Virus record (IMG/VR): IMGVR_UViG_3300001041_000014
Span: 1-64,000 of that record
From: a virus
Direction: 5' to 3' (one strand)
DNA length: 64,000 nt
Positions 1 to 9,971 of this stretch are shown in pieces (position 1 is the first letter of the stretch; every line of letters begins with the position of its first letter). The translations under genes were made by a program, and so were the position numbers. The notes under the pieces were generated by a model that had not been told where the DNA came from, made no database searches, and saw only the letters and a list, made by a program, of their open reading frames with translations.

Positions 1-1148
1 TTGTTATCTCTATCATCTATATGTCCACATTGTGGGCAATTAAAGACTCTTTGAGATAACTTCATTTTAGTTTTAACTTTATGATTACAAACAGAGCATG
101 TGTTCGTACTGTTAGGTAATGCTAAAATATATTCACTACCATAAAAGTGGCATTTATATTTTAACACTGTGGTAAATGTAAAGGCACCAACTCTGTGTAT
201 ACCTCTATTTATACGCTCAATACCATCAGACTCTGTTAATACATCCTTAAAACTAAATTCATCAACTATAACGTTTTTATAAGTTTTAGCTAAAAATGTA
301 GATACCTTCTGGATATAATCCATTCTGATATTTGTTATTTTAATATAAATATCATTAAGCTTGGTTCTCGCTTTTATATAGTTCTTTGATGGATTACGTT
401 TATCATATTTCTTCTTAGAAACTATCGTTGAAAACTTATCGACTTTCTTCTCTAGTCTCTTAATAATTCCTTTCGGAAATTTAGGAGCTATGACATCTTT
501 TCCATCAAAACAAACTACTGGATTATGTATCCCTAAGTCTATACCTATGATGTCTTTCTCATGATCATGCTTTGGAATGTCCAATTCATAGGTGAATGAA
601 ACATAATATTTAAAATTCTTCATACGAATAGACATAGTTTTTATATCATGATGATATAAAAAGCTTATATCTTCATATGTTTTTAATGACATATGACCAT
701 ATTCTCTATTAATAATAAAAGAGAATATGTTTTTATCAAGAATTTTAACATTACCTTTATTTTTATTGTATATTCTAAAAGACCCATTTCCATGGATCTT
801 TCTTTTAAAATGAAGTTTACATCGCTTCTTATTTTTAATATCGTTAAAGAATCTATTAACAGCTATATTAAAATCACTAGATACCTGATCCTTTATGTTT
901 TTATTATATTCCCTAGTCCATTCCAGTTCAGGTTCTTTTTCTTTCTTAGAATATATATTAGTGATATAATCAAACTTATTAAAGAACTTCTTTAATGTTT
1001 TATCCAGATTATTACCATTGAATTCTAAGATCGTATTAAAGTATTCTAAAGCATTATTATATATAAACCTTCTGTATCCAAAGCATTTGTTTAAATATAC
1101 TTCTTGTTCTTTCGTCGGTCGTATTCTTGTTTTAAAAGTTTTAATCAA
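1..1148 (-). CDS. tnpB: TnpB-family RNA-guided nuclease, C-terminus cut by window edge
   Basis: The reading frame is open from a TTG start at 1148 (preceded by GGAGGTGA) to the window edge. It is a close relative of the complete TnpB at 30144-31334. Visible motifs are RuvC-I (GIDLGIHNP), RuvC-II (VDEF), the Cys4 zinc finger (CSVC...CPQC) and RuvC-III (DDRDN) at the very edge. By family knowledge TnpB is an RNA-guided DNA endonuclease that uses an omega RNA made from the 3' end of its element. No tnpA transposase is next to it. Here it probably promotes retention or homing of the intron that carries it. The missing piece should be only the last ~20 residues. Confidence 0.88.
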   Translation of the reverse strand, partial: MIKTFKTRIRPTKEQEVYLNKCFGYRRFIYNNALEYFNTILEFNGNNLDKTLKKFFNKFDYITNIYSKKEKEPELEWTREYNKNIKDQVSSDFNIAVNRFFNDIKNKKRCKLHFKRKIHGNGSFRIYNKNKGNVKILDKNIFSFIINREYGHMSLKTYEDISFLYHHDIKTMSIRMKNFKYYVSFTYELDIPKHDHEKDIIGIDLGIHNPVVCFDGKDVIAPKFPKGIIKRLEKKVDKFSTIVSKKKYDKRNPSKNYIKARTKLNDIYIKITNIRMDYIQKVSTFLAKTYKNVIVDEFSFKDVLTESDGIERINRGIHRVGAFTFTTVLKYKCHFYGSEYILALPNSTNTCSVCNHKVKTKMKLSQRVFNCPQCGHIDDRDN

Positions 1149-1192
1149 TTTAATTCACCTCCTTTCTTATATTATTTGTTAGTATCATAGTA

Positions 1193-1202
1193 ATAATATA
1201 TA
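1193..1202 (-). promoter_or_regulatory. TATATATTAT promoter-like box upstream of IStron tnpB
   Basis: The box lies ~45 nt upstream of the tnpB start in the same orientation. The same motif precedes several phage genes here (see findings). It may give tnpB its own transcript independent of the ligase message. Confidence 0.35.
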
Positions 1203-1529
1203 AATGAAATTTTTAGGACTTACGATTAAGTTATATCTTTAAGTTTCCTTAAAGCACAGACTATATCTTCACCCATTATAATGGTTTATAATGGGGTTAC
1301 TCATTTCGATTTAATGGGATTTCACCCAACTCACTTGAGCCCTACTCCTAATGATGAATTTCACATCCACTGGGATAGTCGTTGAACCTTATTCTTTATT
1401 AAGAATCTTGGCTGCGGATTGTCCAATCTTAAACATTATTACTTTAGAGTGTTTTAAGTTCTAAGGAGATCCCCGCAATTAAAGTAATTACTATTACATA
1501 TCACTATGCAATGAGACTCATGTACTTGA

Positions 1530-3248
1530 ATCTATAAGTTCATCAATATAATATATATTTAAAATTCGCTTAAACATTTTCCTACCTATATCTGTAATAC
1601 CCAATGAACCCAATAACTCATAATCATAAACATCTCGTCTTGAATCAATACCTTTAATAATATTATTAAAGGATTTTTCACCAAAACCACTTAATGAAAC
1701 TATATCAGATTTATGATCTTTGAGTTTATATAGATCACCAATAGATCGTAATAACTTATTTTCAAATAAAGTGGTTACTGTTCCAACATCCATATTTGAA
1801 ATACTCATCTTACTAGTATAGTTTAGAATCTTACCTATAATTCGACAATTACATTTTTCGTTAATACATTTCAATATGGGATCTTTAACTAATTCTTCCT
1901 TACAATATATACATTTTGTTGGAGTTGTAAACTTAGTCCCATCTCCTTTTCTACATGTTGAATCTATTGATAGGTATGGTATAACATCATATTTTATTAT
2001 AACTTCATCACCTAATCTTAAATCCAATTCTTCAAATCTATCTATAGAACCCAATGATATATTGGTTATAGTATTACCTTTTATTGTAACAGGTTTTATT
2101 ACTGCTACTGGTCGCACTGAACCTAAAAGACCAACTGAGAAATTAACATTTTTAATTATAGTTTTCTTTTGTTCTGGAGGGAATTTATATGCAAACTCAT
2201 ATTTATTTATCTTATCTTCCCGACCCAATAGTTTTTGTATATATGGATCAGCTAAACGAAAAACCACACCATCTGTATCTATATCCATTTCAGTATAAAT
2301 ACGTTCTCTTAACTCCAACATTCTTAATTCGATCTCATCTAAATTGTTTAAATATCCTCCACTGTATGGAAACTCATCATATACTATAGTTGGAGTATAT
2401 ATAGATTTAGTTTCAAACTCCTGAGTCTGTAAAGGTATTATAGTTAGATATGGTAAATTCGATGTGTCACCAGTTAATGAAGTTAATATAGACGATACGG
2501 CACTCCTTGGACTTTTAAGATCTCCTTCTTTTTCACATATTAATTTATAATTTGAACGACTCATTACAATCTCTGTTTTTAAACCAAATAATCTATTTAT
2601 ATCATTACCGAACACATACTTGAAATTAGATCCTTTAAACAATTTAGTCCAGTCGACCGCTTCATTTATATCAGTATCACCTCTAGATAATGCCTTATCG
2701 GTATTACCATTTTCATCACATTCGAATATACATGATATACCATCCCATTTAGGAAATAGATAGGCGAATGATTCATCCTTAGTTAAAGATCTGCCTATTT
2801 TATTTTCTACAGTATTAATAAAATCTTCTATAGATCTTCGTTTGTCTTTACCCTTATCTTTAATTCTAATGAAATGGACCTTATCTAGAGTTCCTCTCAA
2901 ATCAGGATATTTATGACTTGAAATTATCTTATTGGATTTATTAAAAGACGATCCAACAATTTCTTCATTATTAAATTGTCTGTTTAACTCATATAATTTA
3001 TCATAATCCTCATCGGTCACAGGAGATATTTCACTACTATTATTAAAGATATTTTGCAATATCCTTATTAATAATTGAAGTATTAATTTGTCATCTGGAT
3101 CATATTCAGTAATTGCATATAAAAGATAATTGATAAGTCTATTGATCTTCATTAATTCTAGTCTCTGTATAGTATCAACAAAATCTTCTTTTTCTAATAA
3201 CCTTTGATGAATATCACTTAATTGTGATATTATATTTTGCTTATCCAT
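1530..3248 (-). CDS. ligA: NAD+-dependent DNA ligase, 5' exon (C-terminal exon outside window)
   Basis: The adenylation domain carries the KxDG active-site motif as KWDG (residues ~166-169; K is the AMP-accepting lysine). Further on come an OB-fold-like region, a four-Cys zinc finger (CIYC...CINEKC) near 460-480 and helix-hairpin-helix sequence (SLSGFGEKSFNNI) near 535. This order is diagnostic of bacterial-type LigA. The exon stops at ATAGAT, where the IStron begins; reading into the intron meets a stop within four codons. The ATG at 3248 follows GGGGTGA; a GTG three codons upstream is less likely. It seals nicks in phage DNA replication and repair. About 573 residues are encoded here; the BRCT-like end, if any, would be in the next exon. 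Confidence 0.88.
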
Positions 3249-3281
3249 ATCTTTCACCCCATATATTTTTTAATCCAACTA

Positions 3282-3292
3282 TATAATATATA
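3282..3292 (-). promoter_or_regulatory. TATATATTATA promoter-like box upstream of ligase
   Basis: The box lies ~35 nt upstream of the ligase start, in gene orientation, in an AT-only stretch, and is a recurrent motif in this window. Confidence 0.4.
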
Positions 3293-3311
3293 TTTAAATT
3301 TGATATTAAGA

Positions 3312-3342
3312 GAAAAAAAAGAAGGATCTGTAAAATCCTCCT
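3312..3342 (-). terminator. Rho-independent terminator after the parA operon
   Basis: On the minus strand GGAGGATTTT/ACAGATCCTTC forms a stem followed by eight T. It ends the transcript of the 3352-4750 pair. Confidence 0.75.
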
Positions 3343-3351
3343 ATTAATTTG

Positions 3352-3933
3352 CTAAATCATCATTCCGAATTGTCTTCCAATTGCTGATATAGCTGCACCC
3401 GGCTTATGAGTAACTACAGGTTTTGATACCTGTTTAGGAACGTCCGGAATAATTATTAGTTTAGGCTTTTCGACTTCACGTTTATTTTTCCATTGAATGA
3501 TACGGGGCGGCTCGTTAATTCCCTCAAGTCTTTTTCGTTCGATACTATCCCATATTCTCTGAACAATTTGTTCTGGATTGAATTCCACACCATTCAATAT
3601 AACGCCAACTCTACAATCAAAGGCAACCACTTGTTTTGCATTGTGATCATATAGCGCGTTTTCGGGTAATTGAACACGGACACGTTGATCATTATCATCC
3701 GTAGTGCCTGAAACTTCATTTATTTGACTATCACTAGTGATTTCTTCTTTGTTGATACTCCCGATTAAATTTTCAATATTCCCATCCGGTTTAGATTGTT
3801 CTCCCTCGGTAATTTTGTTCATTGCAGTTTCCTCCTCATTTCTAATAGAATCTTCGTCATCAAAGCCTTGTGATTCAACCGGCTCAAGTGAATGTGTTAA
3901 CGTACTACGTTGCATTTTTTCTTTCTTACTCAT
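3352..3933 (-). CDS. Unknown acidic protein, translationally coupled to ParA
   Basis: 193 residues. The N-terminal ~85 residues are polar and acidic and probably disordered; the C-terminal half is basic and more ordered, ending in a Gly/Ala-rich tail (GAAISAIGRQFGMMI). Its start overlaps the end of parA by 8 nt, so the two are made together. By position it could be a ParB-like or adaptor partner of ParA, but I see no ParB, HTH or ribbon-helix-helix signature. Base composition is less AT-rich than its neighbours. Function unknown. Confidence 0.75.
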   Translation of the reverse strand: MSKKEKMQRSTLTHSLEPVESQGFDDEDSIRNEEETAMNKITEGEQSKPDGNIENLIGSINKEEITSDSQINEVSGTTDDNDQRVRVQLPENALYDHNAKQVVAFDCRVGVILNGVEFNPEQIVQRIWDSIERKRLEGINEPPRIIQWKNKREVEKPKLIIIPDVPKQVSKPVVTHKPGAAISAIGRQFGMMI

Positions 3934-4750
3934 AACAGAACAGCTCCTCTAATATTTTTTTATAATCCATAACGGCTTCACATTTACGATCACCTAAGAT
4001 AACAGGTATACCGCCAATATAAGACATTCGTGGCGCTCTCCTAACGAAAGTCTCACAGATATGAATCTTATTTTTGTCACAGAACATATTTATATCCTGG
4101 ACAAGTTGAGTAACCATAGACTTAGCTCGTCTATCGAGCATAGTACCAATAACCCCTTTGATAACAATATCGGGATTGTATTGTCTAACTATTGAACTTA
4201 TAGTTTCTAACAATTCAACTAGACCGTCAGCACCCAATGGTTCCATTTGGACAGGAATAAGAATTTCATCTGCCGCCACTAGAGCATTTAATGTTATCAA
4301 ACTTAAACTCGGTGGTGTATCAATGAAGATATAATCATATCTATGTTTTATATCATCAATAACATTTCTAAGCACAAACTTGTCTCTTGGAAACATAATT
4401 CTGTTTAAGATGATTTCATGTTCAATATTGGCAAGTTCCCTATTAGATGGATATATGTCTACTCCATATTTGGTTTTTACTCGGATTGAACTTAATGGTT
4501 GATCTCCAATAAGGACATCATATATTGTAGATTTATATGCTGTCTTATCATATCCAAAAGTTGTACTAACATGACCTTGTGGATCGAAATCAATTATGGC
4601 AACTCGTTTACCTGTTCGTTCCGCCATAGCAACAGCTAGATTACATGTAGATGTTGTCTTAGCAGATCCACCTTTTTGAGTAGCAACCACAATAACCTTT
4701 GCAATTCCAGTTGTATTAATAATAGGTAATAGATTTTTCTTAAGGATCAT
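3926..4750 (-). CDS. parA: ParA/Soj-family partition ATPase
   Basis: 274 residues with the deviant Walker A box KGGSAKTTS (residues ~28-36), the A' motif IDFDPQGH near 54 and Walker B-like YIFIDTPPS near 140. This is the MinD/ParA fold used for DNA segregation or cargo positioning. Start ATG at 4750 follows GGAGAGGAG. It forms an operon with the overlapping unknown gene at 3352. With the TubZ-like GTPase at 13.7 kb it suggests plasmid-like segregation or intracellular positioning of the phage genome; that role is inference. Confidence 0.9.
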   Translation of the reverse strand: MILKKNLLPIINTTGIAKVIVVATQKGGSAKTTSTCNLAVAMAERTGKRVAIIDFDPQGHVSTTFGYDKTAYKSTIYDVLIGDQPLSSIRVKTKYGVDIYPSNRELANIEHEIILNRIMFPRDKFVLRNVIDDIKHRYDYIFIDTPPSLSLITLNALVAADEILIPVQMEPLGADGLVELLETISSIVRQYNPDIVIKGVIGTMLDRRAKSMVTQLVQDINMFCDKNKIHICETFVRRAPRMSYIGGIPVILGDRKCEAVMDYKKILEELFCYE

Positions 4751-4824
4751 AGTAAATTTCTCCTCTCCTTCTAAATATCTCTTTATATGTATAACTTAAC
4801 TTACACTCTTAGGTTTATTAATAT

Positions 4825-4835
4825 TATAATATATA
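4825..4835 (-). promoter_or_regulatory. TATATATTATA promoter-like box upstream of parA
   Basis: The box lies 75 nt upstream of the parA start, just downstream of the beta-gene terminator, in parA orientation. Confidence 0.4.
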
Positions 4836-4861
4836 CTTATAAATCCTATATATACGGAAAT

Positions 4862-4895
4862 AAAAAAAGAATAAGGTGTGATAAACACACCTTAT
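4862..4895 (-). terminator. Terminator after RNA polymerase beta C-half gene
   Basis: The minus-strand stem ATAAGGTGTG/CACACCTTAT is followed by TTCTTTTTTT. It overlaps the stop codon of the gene ending at 4892. Confidence 0.85.
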
Positions 4896-7800
4896 AAATT
4901 TATGTCAATTACATAATGAGTATCTCGTTTGTTTAGATCGCTGATACGAGCTTGAATAATAGCTTCAACTTCAGCATGAGTTCCCACTAAGCACTTATCC
5001 TCACGGAACTCTCTGCGAACTTCTGCTTCTCTCTGAACGGCTTCAAACTCACGTTTAGTACATATATATATCCTACCCTCAGATGAATATTCTTCTAACT
5101 GATCAGTATAGATTTCAATATACATATTCTCATTTTCAAATACAATCTTTACGCCCATAGCTTTTAAATATGCCTGTAAAATTTCAACATTTCTATTTTT
5201 GAATTCCGCAGAATACTTAAAATCATTTAATAACTTAAGTCTAGTTGCCAAAGTTTCACCTAAGTTTCTTCTTCCAACAACTGAAGACCTATAGAATAAA
5301 TGTAGTTTAGCTATGATGTCTGGATCGACACCTATCATACTGTTAATATTTTCCTGCCAATATGTTAAATACATTCGTAACATGTATTACAATTCAAAAG
5401 ATTGTCCTTAAATTTCTTTAAGGTGCAGACTATATCTTCATCTATTAATAAAGTTTATTAATAGAGCTCTCCATTTCGACTTACCATTAACTTGTAAATC
5501 TATGAGCAATGCTCTAGTCGTTGAACCTTTCTCTCATAAAGAGGCTTGGCTGCGGATTGTCCAATCTTTATATTATAAAGCACTAAGGAGTTTCCCGTCA
5601 ATTAAAAGAGTTGTTAAACTGCATATTACTATGCAGGGAAACTATATAAGTAATCTCCAATTCGTATCCTTTTTTGTTCACATAAATCGTCAATTTATGC
5701 AGTTCCATTATGAACTCCTCAAGTTTCCTTGAGATAGCAGACTATATCTTTATCCTATTTCTAGGAGCTTTCTGTTTTAACTCACCATTATTGACTTGTG
5801 AGCTTACTCTACTAACTTAATTAAAAGCTTTCGATAGTCGTTGAACCTTATTCTTATATAAGAATCTTGGCTGCGGATTATCCAATCCTTATTTTTATTA
5901 CTATACCCAGTTAATTATTCTGGCCACTATAATACTTATAGTTTAGTAAATAAGGCTCTAAGAAGGTTCCCGTCAATTAAGAAAGATTCATTATATATTA
6001 CTATACAACAGCCCCTACAAATTGAGGCGTATGTGGATATAATTCTTGATGGGTTTTTGCTTTATTTGATTTCTCCGATACTTTCACATAGGTCGTTAAT
6101 CTATGCAGTTCTCTTATGAACTTCCCTATAACTATATAGGATACAAGACTATATCACCATCCGTTATTTATTATTTTTACGGATGACATTTATTTTGATT
6201 TAAAAGGATTCTCATCCACTCACTTGAGCTCTAAATTAGTCGTTGAACCTTTCTCTTATTATAAGAGACTTGGCTGCGGATTGTCCAATCTTCAATTAAG
6301 AAGTTCTAAGGAGTTTCCCGTCAATTAAAATGTTTTCACAATATAGATTACTCTATATAGTCCCATATAAATAAATAGGAATTCCTCTCTTCGATAACGA
6401 ACCAGTGGATCTGGCTGAAAAACCTTTCTTTGAAGTTTGATTTAATTTAAGAACATACATTTCTCCGACAATTAAATCCTTCATCATTTTGATCTTTCTT
6501 CCAAATTTATTCACATAAACTGAGTATGGTTTTATCCATGTGAATTCAGCATATATTGCTCTTAGTTTATCGAATAAACATACGTCTTCCCAAAGTGGAG
6601 GAATGTGTATATAGATACCTTGCTTGACTATATCATCGAAGAAATGATCCTTACCATTATCTGATAACTTATCATAATATATCCTAAGTCTTCTTTGTTC
6701 TTCAGGATTAAAATGACCCACAATACTAAATACCATTTGTTCTTTTATAGAGATATCTTCTGTTATCGCAATTCTTTCTCTTATGCGATTACATATAAAA
6801 TTTATTGACTGCTCATATAACTGAAATGAGTTCACAAATGTTTTAGACTATATCTTCTAATAATATTAAGTATTACCAGCCTTCCGTTTCGGCTTATAAA
6901 TAAACCTACGAGTTTTCACTCTAGTCGTTGAACCTTATTGTTTATTAACAATCTTGGCTGCGGATTACTCAATTTCAATTCTTATTACCATACCTTAGTT
7001 GATTGGACTAAGCCATTAATATATTAACTTGGTAAATTGAAATTAACAAATGTCCCCGCAATTAGAAAGGTTTTACATCGCCCGGACCTTCTCAGTTAAG
7101 CGATTTATCACACCTCGTTGTGTTCACAGTAATTATTAATTAATGCAGTTCCCTTATGAACTTCCCTATAGTTATATAGGATACCAGACTATCTCATAAT
7201 CTTCTATATAGAAGATTCTACCAATTTCGATATTAATATCTACGAGTTCTCACTCTAGTCGTTGAACCTTATTGTTTACTAACAATCTTGGCTGCGGATT
7301 GTCCAATCTTTATATTATAAAGCCATAAGAATTTTCCCGCAATTAAAGTAGTTTTCATTATATATCACTACATAAAGCCCCAAAATTTTAGGGAGTTGAA
7401 TATACAATCGACACGTTCACCAGTTTCAAGAAATGGCATTTCTTCATCTGGTATGATCTGACTTATAATACCTTTATTCAAGTATTCACATTATTATATA
7501 ATGCAGTTCTCTTATGAACTTCCCTAACTTCCATTAGGATATTAGACTATATCTTCAATAGATTAAAATCTATCGTTTTCCCATTTCAATTCTTTCGAAT
7601 CTACGAGTTTTCACTCTAGTCGTTGAACCTTATTGTTTATTAACAATCTTGGCTGCGAATTGTCCAATCTTAAACTTGTTACTAATAGTAGTTTAAGCTA
7701 TAAGGATATCCCCGACAATTAAAGAAAATACAGCAATTATATTACCGTAACGACCAGTAATCTTCTGTCCTACTGATAAAGGAACTTCTCGTTCAACAAG

Positions 7801-8916
7801 GAATTCAATAACCATATTACTAAATACACTGTTATCTTCTTCCTTGTACATGTAATTATCGTCTAATATATTCTTAGCTTTCTTATAATAGAAATTTATT
7901 TCATTTGAATATTTAGCTCCAGATGCAATTATCTTTTTACACCTATCTAAAACTTTAGTATAAAATTCTTTTTGCATTTTAAGGTATTTTAACATTTGAT
8001 GATTAAAGATATTATCTTCAATTTCTCCAATAGGTTTATTTGAATAGATAGTAATATCAACAATCTTTCCATCAATAAAGAATAAGTTATCTGACATAAA
8101 ATTAATCTTACGTAGATTTGATTTCTTTAGATCGAATAATAATTGATTGTTATGAATTCTTCTTTTGGCACATATGATCTTATCTTTAACCCTTTCATTA
8201 ATATCTGGAAAACCTTTGTATTCATCATTGTTGCCATAAAGATTACACATGATTTCATTATCATTGAATGATATCTTTACAGTTTCAACCTCAGTCGAAG
8301 TCATTTCTTTAGATAACGATTCAGAGCACTTTATGGCATCTTCAATAGTATTGTTTTCAAGTAGATACATAAACTTAATATTTCTACCATAGTTATAATT
8401 ATCATCTTCATCATATGATGTGGATGAATATAATGTTTTACCTCCTTGTATTTTATCTCCGATAGATTTAGAATCCATAAGATCATTCTTATATTTAAAA
8501 CCAAACTTCTCTGTTAGATCTTCAACGATCTTTTTCTGTATAACGGAGTAAGTATTAGTCTTCTTATCATATAAGAATAATAGATATAAATGATTTGCAT
8601 CATTTATATCATTAAACTTGGGTATCTTATCCACAACGATTAAATCATTCTTAGGTTTGAAATATCCAGTTGAATGTTTACCAACAAGATTTTCATAATT
8701 CGTTAATACTTTTGGGAAATCCGGTTTATTCAAATTTACGAATTGTCTTAAATGAGAAGTAAACATAATGTTTCGAGATGCACTAATATACCCTGGATTG
8801 GTAAGTAATGTCATTCCGAATATATCATCTTTACCATGATATAATTGTTCCTTCTCTTGCAATGTTTCTTTCAATGATAAATTTGGGACCACTTTCTTTG
8901 GTGGTGTTACTGCCAT
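4892..8916 (-). CDS. RNA polymerase beta subunit, C-terminal half, seven exons
   Basis: Exons on the minus strand: 8916-7744, 7478-7390, 7115-7099, 6834-6377, 6075-6025, 5667-5653, 5380-4892. Spliced length is 763 residues, in frame throughout. Homology to the beta C half is seen as [11 protein letters not shown] near 55-65 (cf. NMQRQAV), [13 protein letters not shown] at 382-394 across junction 1, NSLGVINRLNSF across junctions 2 and 3 (cf. NPLGVPSRMN), VGEMYVLKL followed by ARSTGS (cf. MHARSTGPYS), and TPIRIGDL across junctions 5 and 6 (cf. RFGEME). In jumbo phages such as PhiKZ and AR9, beta and beta' are each encoded as separate halves. The N half of beta is not in this window. Start ATG 8916 follows AAGAAAGAAGGGAACC. 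Exons of 17 and 15 nt are unusual. Confidence 0.88.
5381..5652 (-). ncRNA. Group I intron 6 of beta C-half gene
   Basis: 272 nt. P1: exon GGAGAT with guide GTTTCC, last pair U.G. Splicing joins RIGD to LRMYLTYW. The 3' end is shorter than in its relatives, lacking the usual TATAG...CTATA terminal hairpin. Confidence 0.85.
5668..6024 (-). ncRNA. Group I intron 5 of beta C-half gene
   Basis: 357 nt. P1: exon GCCT with guide GGGC. It ends ...TATGTGAACAAAAAAGG, so the next exon is ATACGAATTGGAGAT (IRIGD), which restores TPIRIGD in frame. An extra ~50 nt lies between the P and Q elements. Confidence 0.85.
6076..6376 (-). ncRNA. Group I intron 4 of beta C-half gene
   Basis: 301 nt. P1: exon TCCT with guide GGGA. 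Ends ...TATGTGAAAGTATCG, a tail also found on two other introns here. Joins KRGIP to EKSNKAK. Confidence 0.85.
6835..7098 (-). ncRNA. Group I intron 3 of beta C-half gene
   Basis: 264 nt. P1: exon AATCGCT with guide GGCGATG, seven pairs. The hairpin that follows the guide in the sister introns is nearly absent. Joins VINR(L) to NSFQLYEQ. Confidence 0.82.
7116..7389 (-). ncRNA. Group I intron 2 of beta C-half gene
   Basis: 274 nt. P1: exon CCCT with guide GGGG. Ends ...GTGAACACAACG. Joins CIFNS(L) to GVINR. Confidence 0.85.
7479..7743 (-). ncRNA. Group I intron 1 of beta C-half gene
   Basis: 265 nt. P1: exon ACGGT with guide GCTGT. Ends ...GTGAATACTTG. Joins TGRYG to NKGIISQ, inside the conserved G-R-x-G-N-K-G motif. 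Confidence 0.87.
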
Positions 8917-8996
8917 TATGGTTCCCTTCTTTCTTCATATTATTTTATCACACTGGAGTATTTAAATATTATCATCAATGACCTCCTTTCACATTA

Positions 8997-9006
8997 ATAA
9001 TATATA
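8997..9006 (-). promoter_or_regulatory. TATATATTAT promoter-like box upstream of beta C-half gene
   Basis: The box lies ~80 nt upstream of the ATG at 8916, in gene orientation. Confidence 0.4.
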
Positions 9007-9018
9007 AATATTATTTAC

Positions 9019-9615
9019 TTATGATCTACGAAATACCATAAGGGATTCAATATAAGCTTCAATTCCAACATTCTTATGAATTTTAACTAATGTACCAATA
9101 CCATCGGTGCTTATAACTAATGTAGCAATTTCATCATCAGACCAAATTTGTTTTAATCCATTAATAATTCTTAAATTCGGATTTTGAGTTTCTACTTCTA
9201 AATAGGTAATGGGTAGAATTTCATCTACCCATTTATCAATTTCATATAAGAATCCATTTAAATGGAAACTTCTACGATGTTTCTTTCCTCTAATTCCCTG
9301 TATTAAACCTATACAGTTAAATAGTTTTTGAGCAGTACAAAATTCTTGTTCAGATATATCAATACTCTTTTCATTTTGCATTACACATTCTTCATTATCA
9401 AGTTTCTCAATATCAGTTTTCCGAGTTAATTCATATGATACATTACCAGTTAATGAAGATGTAGTTTTCCTCAATCGTATGGAACCTAAACTATCTCCCC
9501 TATAGGTAATATTCTCTTGAATCTCATCCTTACATAACGCACAACCTTTAGATATCAATAATGTCTCAATAGTAGTTTTATCAATATTTAGAACCTTAAT
9601 CTCTTTTTCAATCAT
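9019..9615 (-). CDS. CYTH-domain (triphosphate tunnel) phosphohydrolase
   Basis: 198 residues. The signature ExExK appears as IEKEIKV at residues 2-8, followed by the SIRLRKT strand near 45-51, LTRKTDI near 63-69, HRRSFHLNGF near 113-122 and YLEVETQNP near 138-146. These are the alternating charged strands that line the CYTH tunnel. Family members hydrolyse thiamine triphosphate, inorganic triphosphate or polyphosphate, or cyclise ATP; the substrate cannot be read here. It is the last gene of the RecA-like operon, overlapping the preceding gene by 4 nt (ATGA). A polyphosphate kinase gene at 52.5 kb makes a polyphosphate substrate worth considering. Confidence 0.8.
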   Translation of the reverse strand: MIEKEIKVLNIDKTTIETLLISKGCALCKDEIQENITYRGDSLGSIRLRKTTSSLTGNVSYELTRKTDIEKLDNEECVMQNEKSIDISEQEFCTAQKLFNCIGLIQGIRGKKHRRSFHLNGFLYEIDKWVDEILPITYLEVETQNPNLRIINGLKQIWSDDEIATLVISTDGIGTLVKIHKNVGIEAYIESLMVFRRS

Positions 9616-9971
9616 CTTAATTTTCCTGTGAATAAAGGATTTAACTTAGATAATACTTTTGGGGTATCATATGAACATTGAATAATTGTATCCCCTGATA
9701 ATTGTTGCACAGAGACTCTACCGTTACCATATATAGTGCGAACAACTCCGATAACATTATTTGGATCATATACAACATCACCAGATTTTAATTGTTTCTC
9801 TAAGACCTTATCGATATTTGAACTATCGTCTTCCATGTCAATGTAGTGTATAAAAGATTGCAATCGTTCGTTTTCAATAACACTATCTTTAACATCAGAA
9901 CAAGTTGCTGGTTTTAACCAATACGCAGCATATGATTTTATTTGTTCAATAGTATAAGTTTTGTCTTTCAT
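9612..9971 (-). CDS. Small unknown protein, paralogue of its upstream neighbour
   Basis: 119 residues. Similar in layout to the 112-residue product at 9968-10306: both start with YTxxQIxxxAxxxLxP, have VxENxRLxxFxxxI near 30-45 and LxxGDxVxxxxxVxGxVxxxxxxxxxV in a C-terminal SH3/KOW-like beta region. The start overlaps the upstream stop (ATGA). Function unknown; perhaps a DNA- or protein-binding accessory factor of the recombination operon. Confidence 0.78.
   Translation of the reverse strand: MKDKTYTIEQIKSYAAYWLKPATCSDVKDSVIENERLQSFIHYIDMEDDSSNIDKVLEKQLKSGDVVYDPNNVIGVVRTIYGNGRVSVQQLSGDTIIQCSYDTPKVLSKLNPLFTGKLR

Larger units (their letters stand above)
1..1529 (-). mobile_element. IStron (group I intron carrying tnpB), 3' part outside window, interrupting DNA ligase
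   Basis: Read on the minus strand, a group I intron core begins just after ligase codon ...GAT and is followed by a tnpB gene that runs off the left edge. Core elements are visible: P (AATTGCGGG), Q (GGACAATCCGCAGCCAAG), R (GGTTCAACGACTA near 1380) and S (GAAGATATAGTCTG near 1270). P1 forms between GATTC at the exon/intron junction and GAGTC 9 nt later, with U.G at the splice site. The first ~330 nt closely match the other two IStrons at 18653 and 31697. The 3' end, omega RNA and downstream ligase exon lie outside the window. Confidence 0.9.

Noticed and set aside
2189-2389. Plus-strand frames inside ligase, topoisomerase and other genes
   Set aside because: They mirror strong minus-strand coding regions and lack ribosome sites and family motifs.
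5653-5680. A frameshift in RNA polymerase beta at a run of six A (AACAAAAAAGG)
   Set aside because: Taking AACAAAAAAGG as the 3' tail of the intron, as in its relatives, gives TPIRIGD in frame with no indel.
5502-5732. A plus-strand protein of 76 residues across intron sequence
   Set aside because: It lies opposite two introns and a micro-exon and has no ribosome site or known motif.
5381-7743. Repeated 30-40 nt blocks looking like a CRISPR array
   Set aside because: The blocks are the conserved cores of group I introns at uneven spacing, with exons between them.
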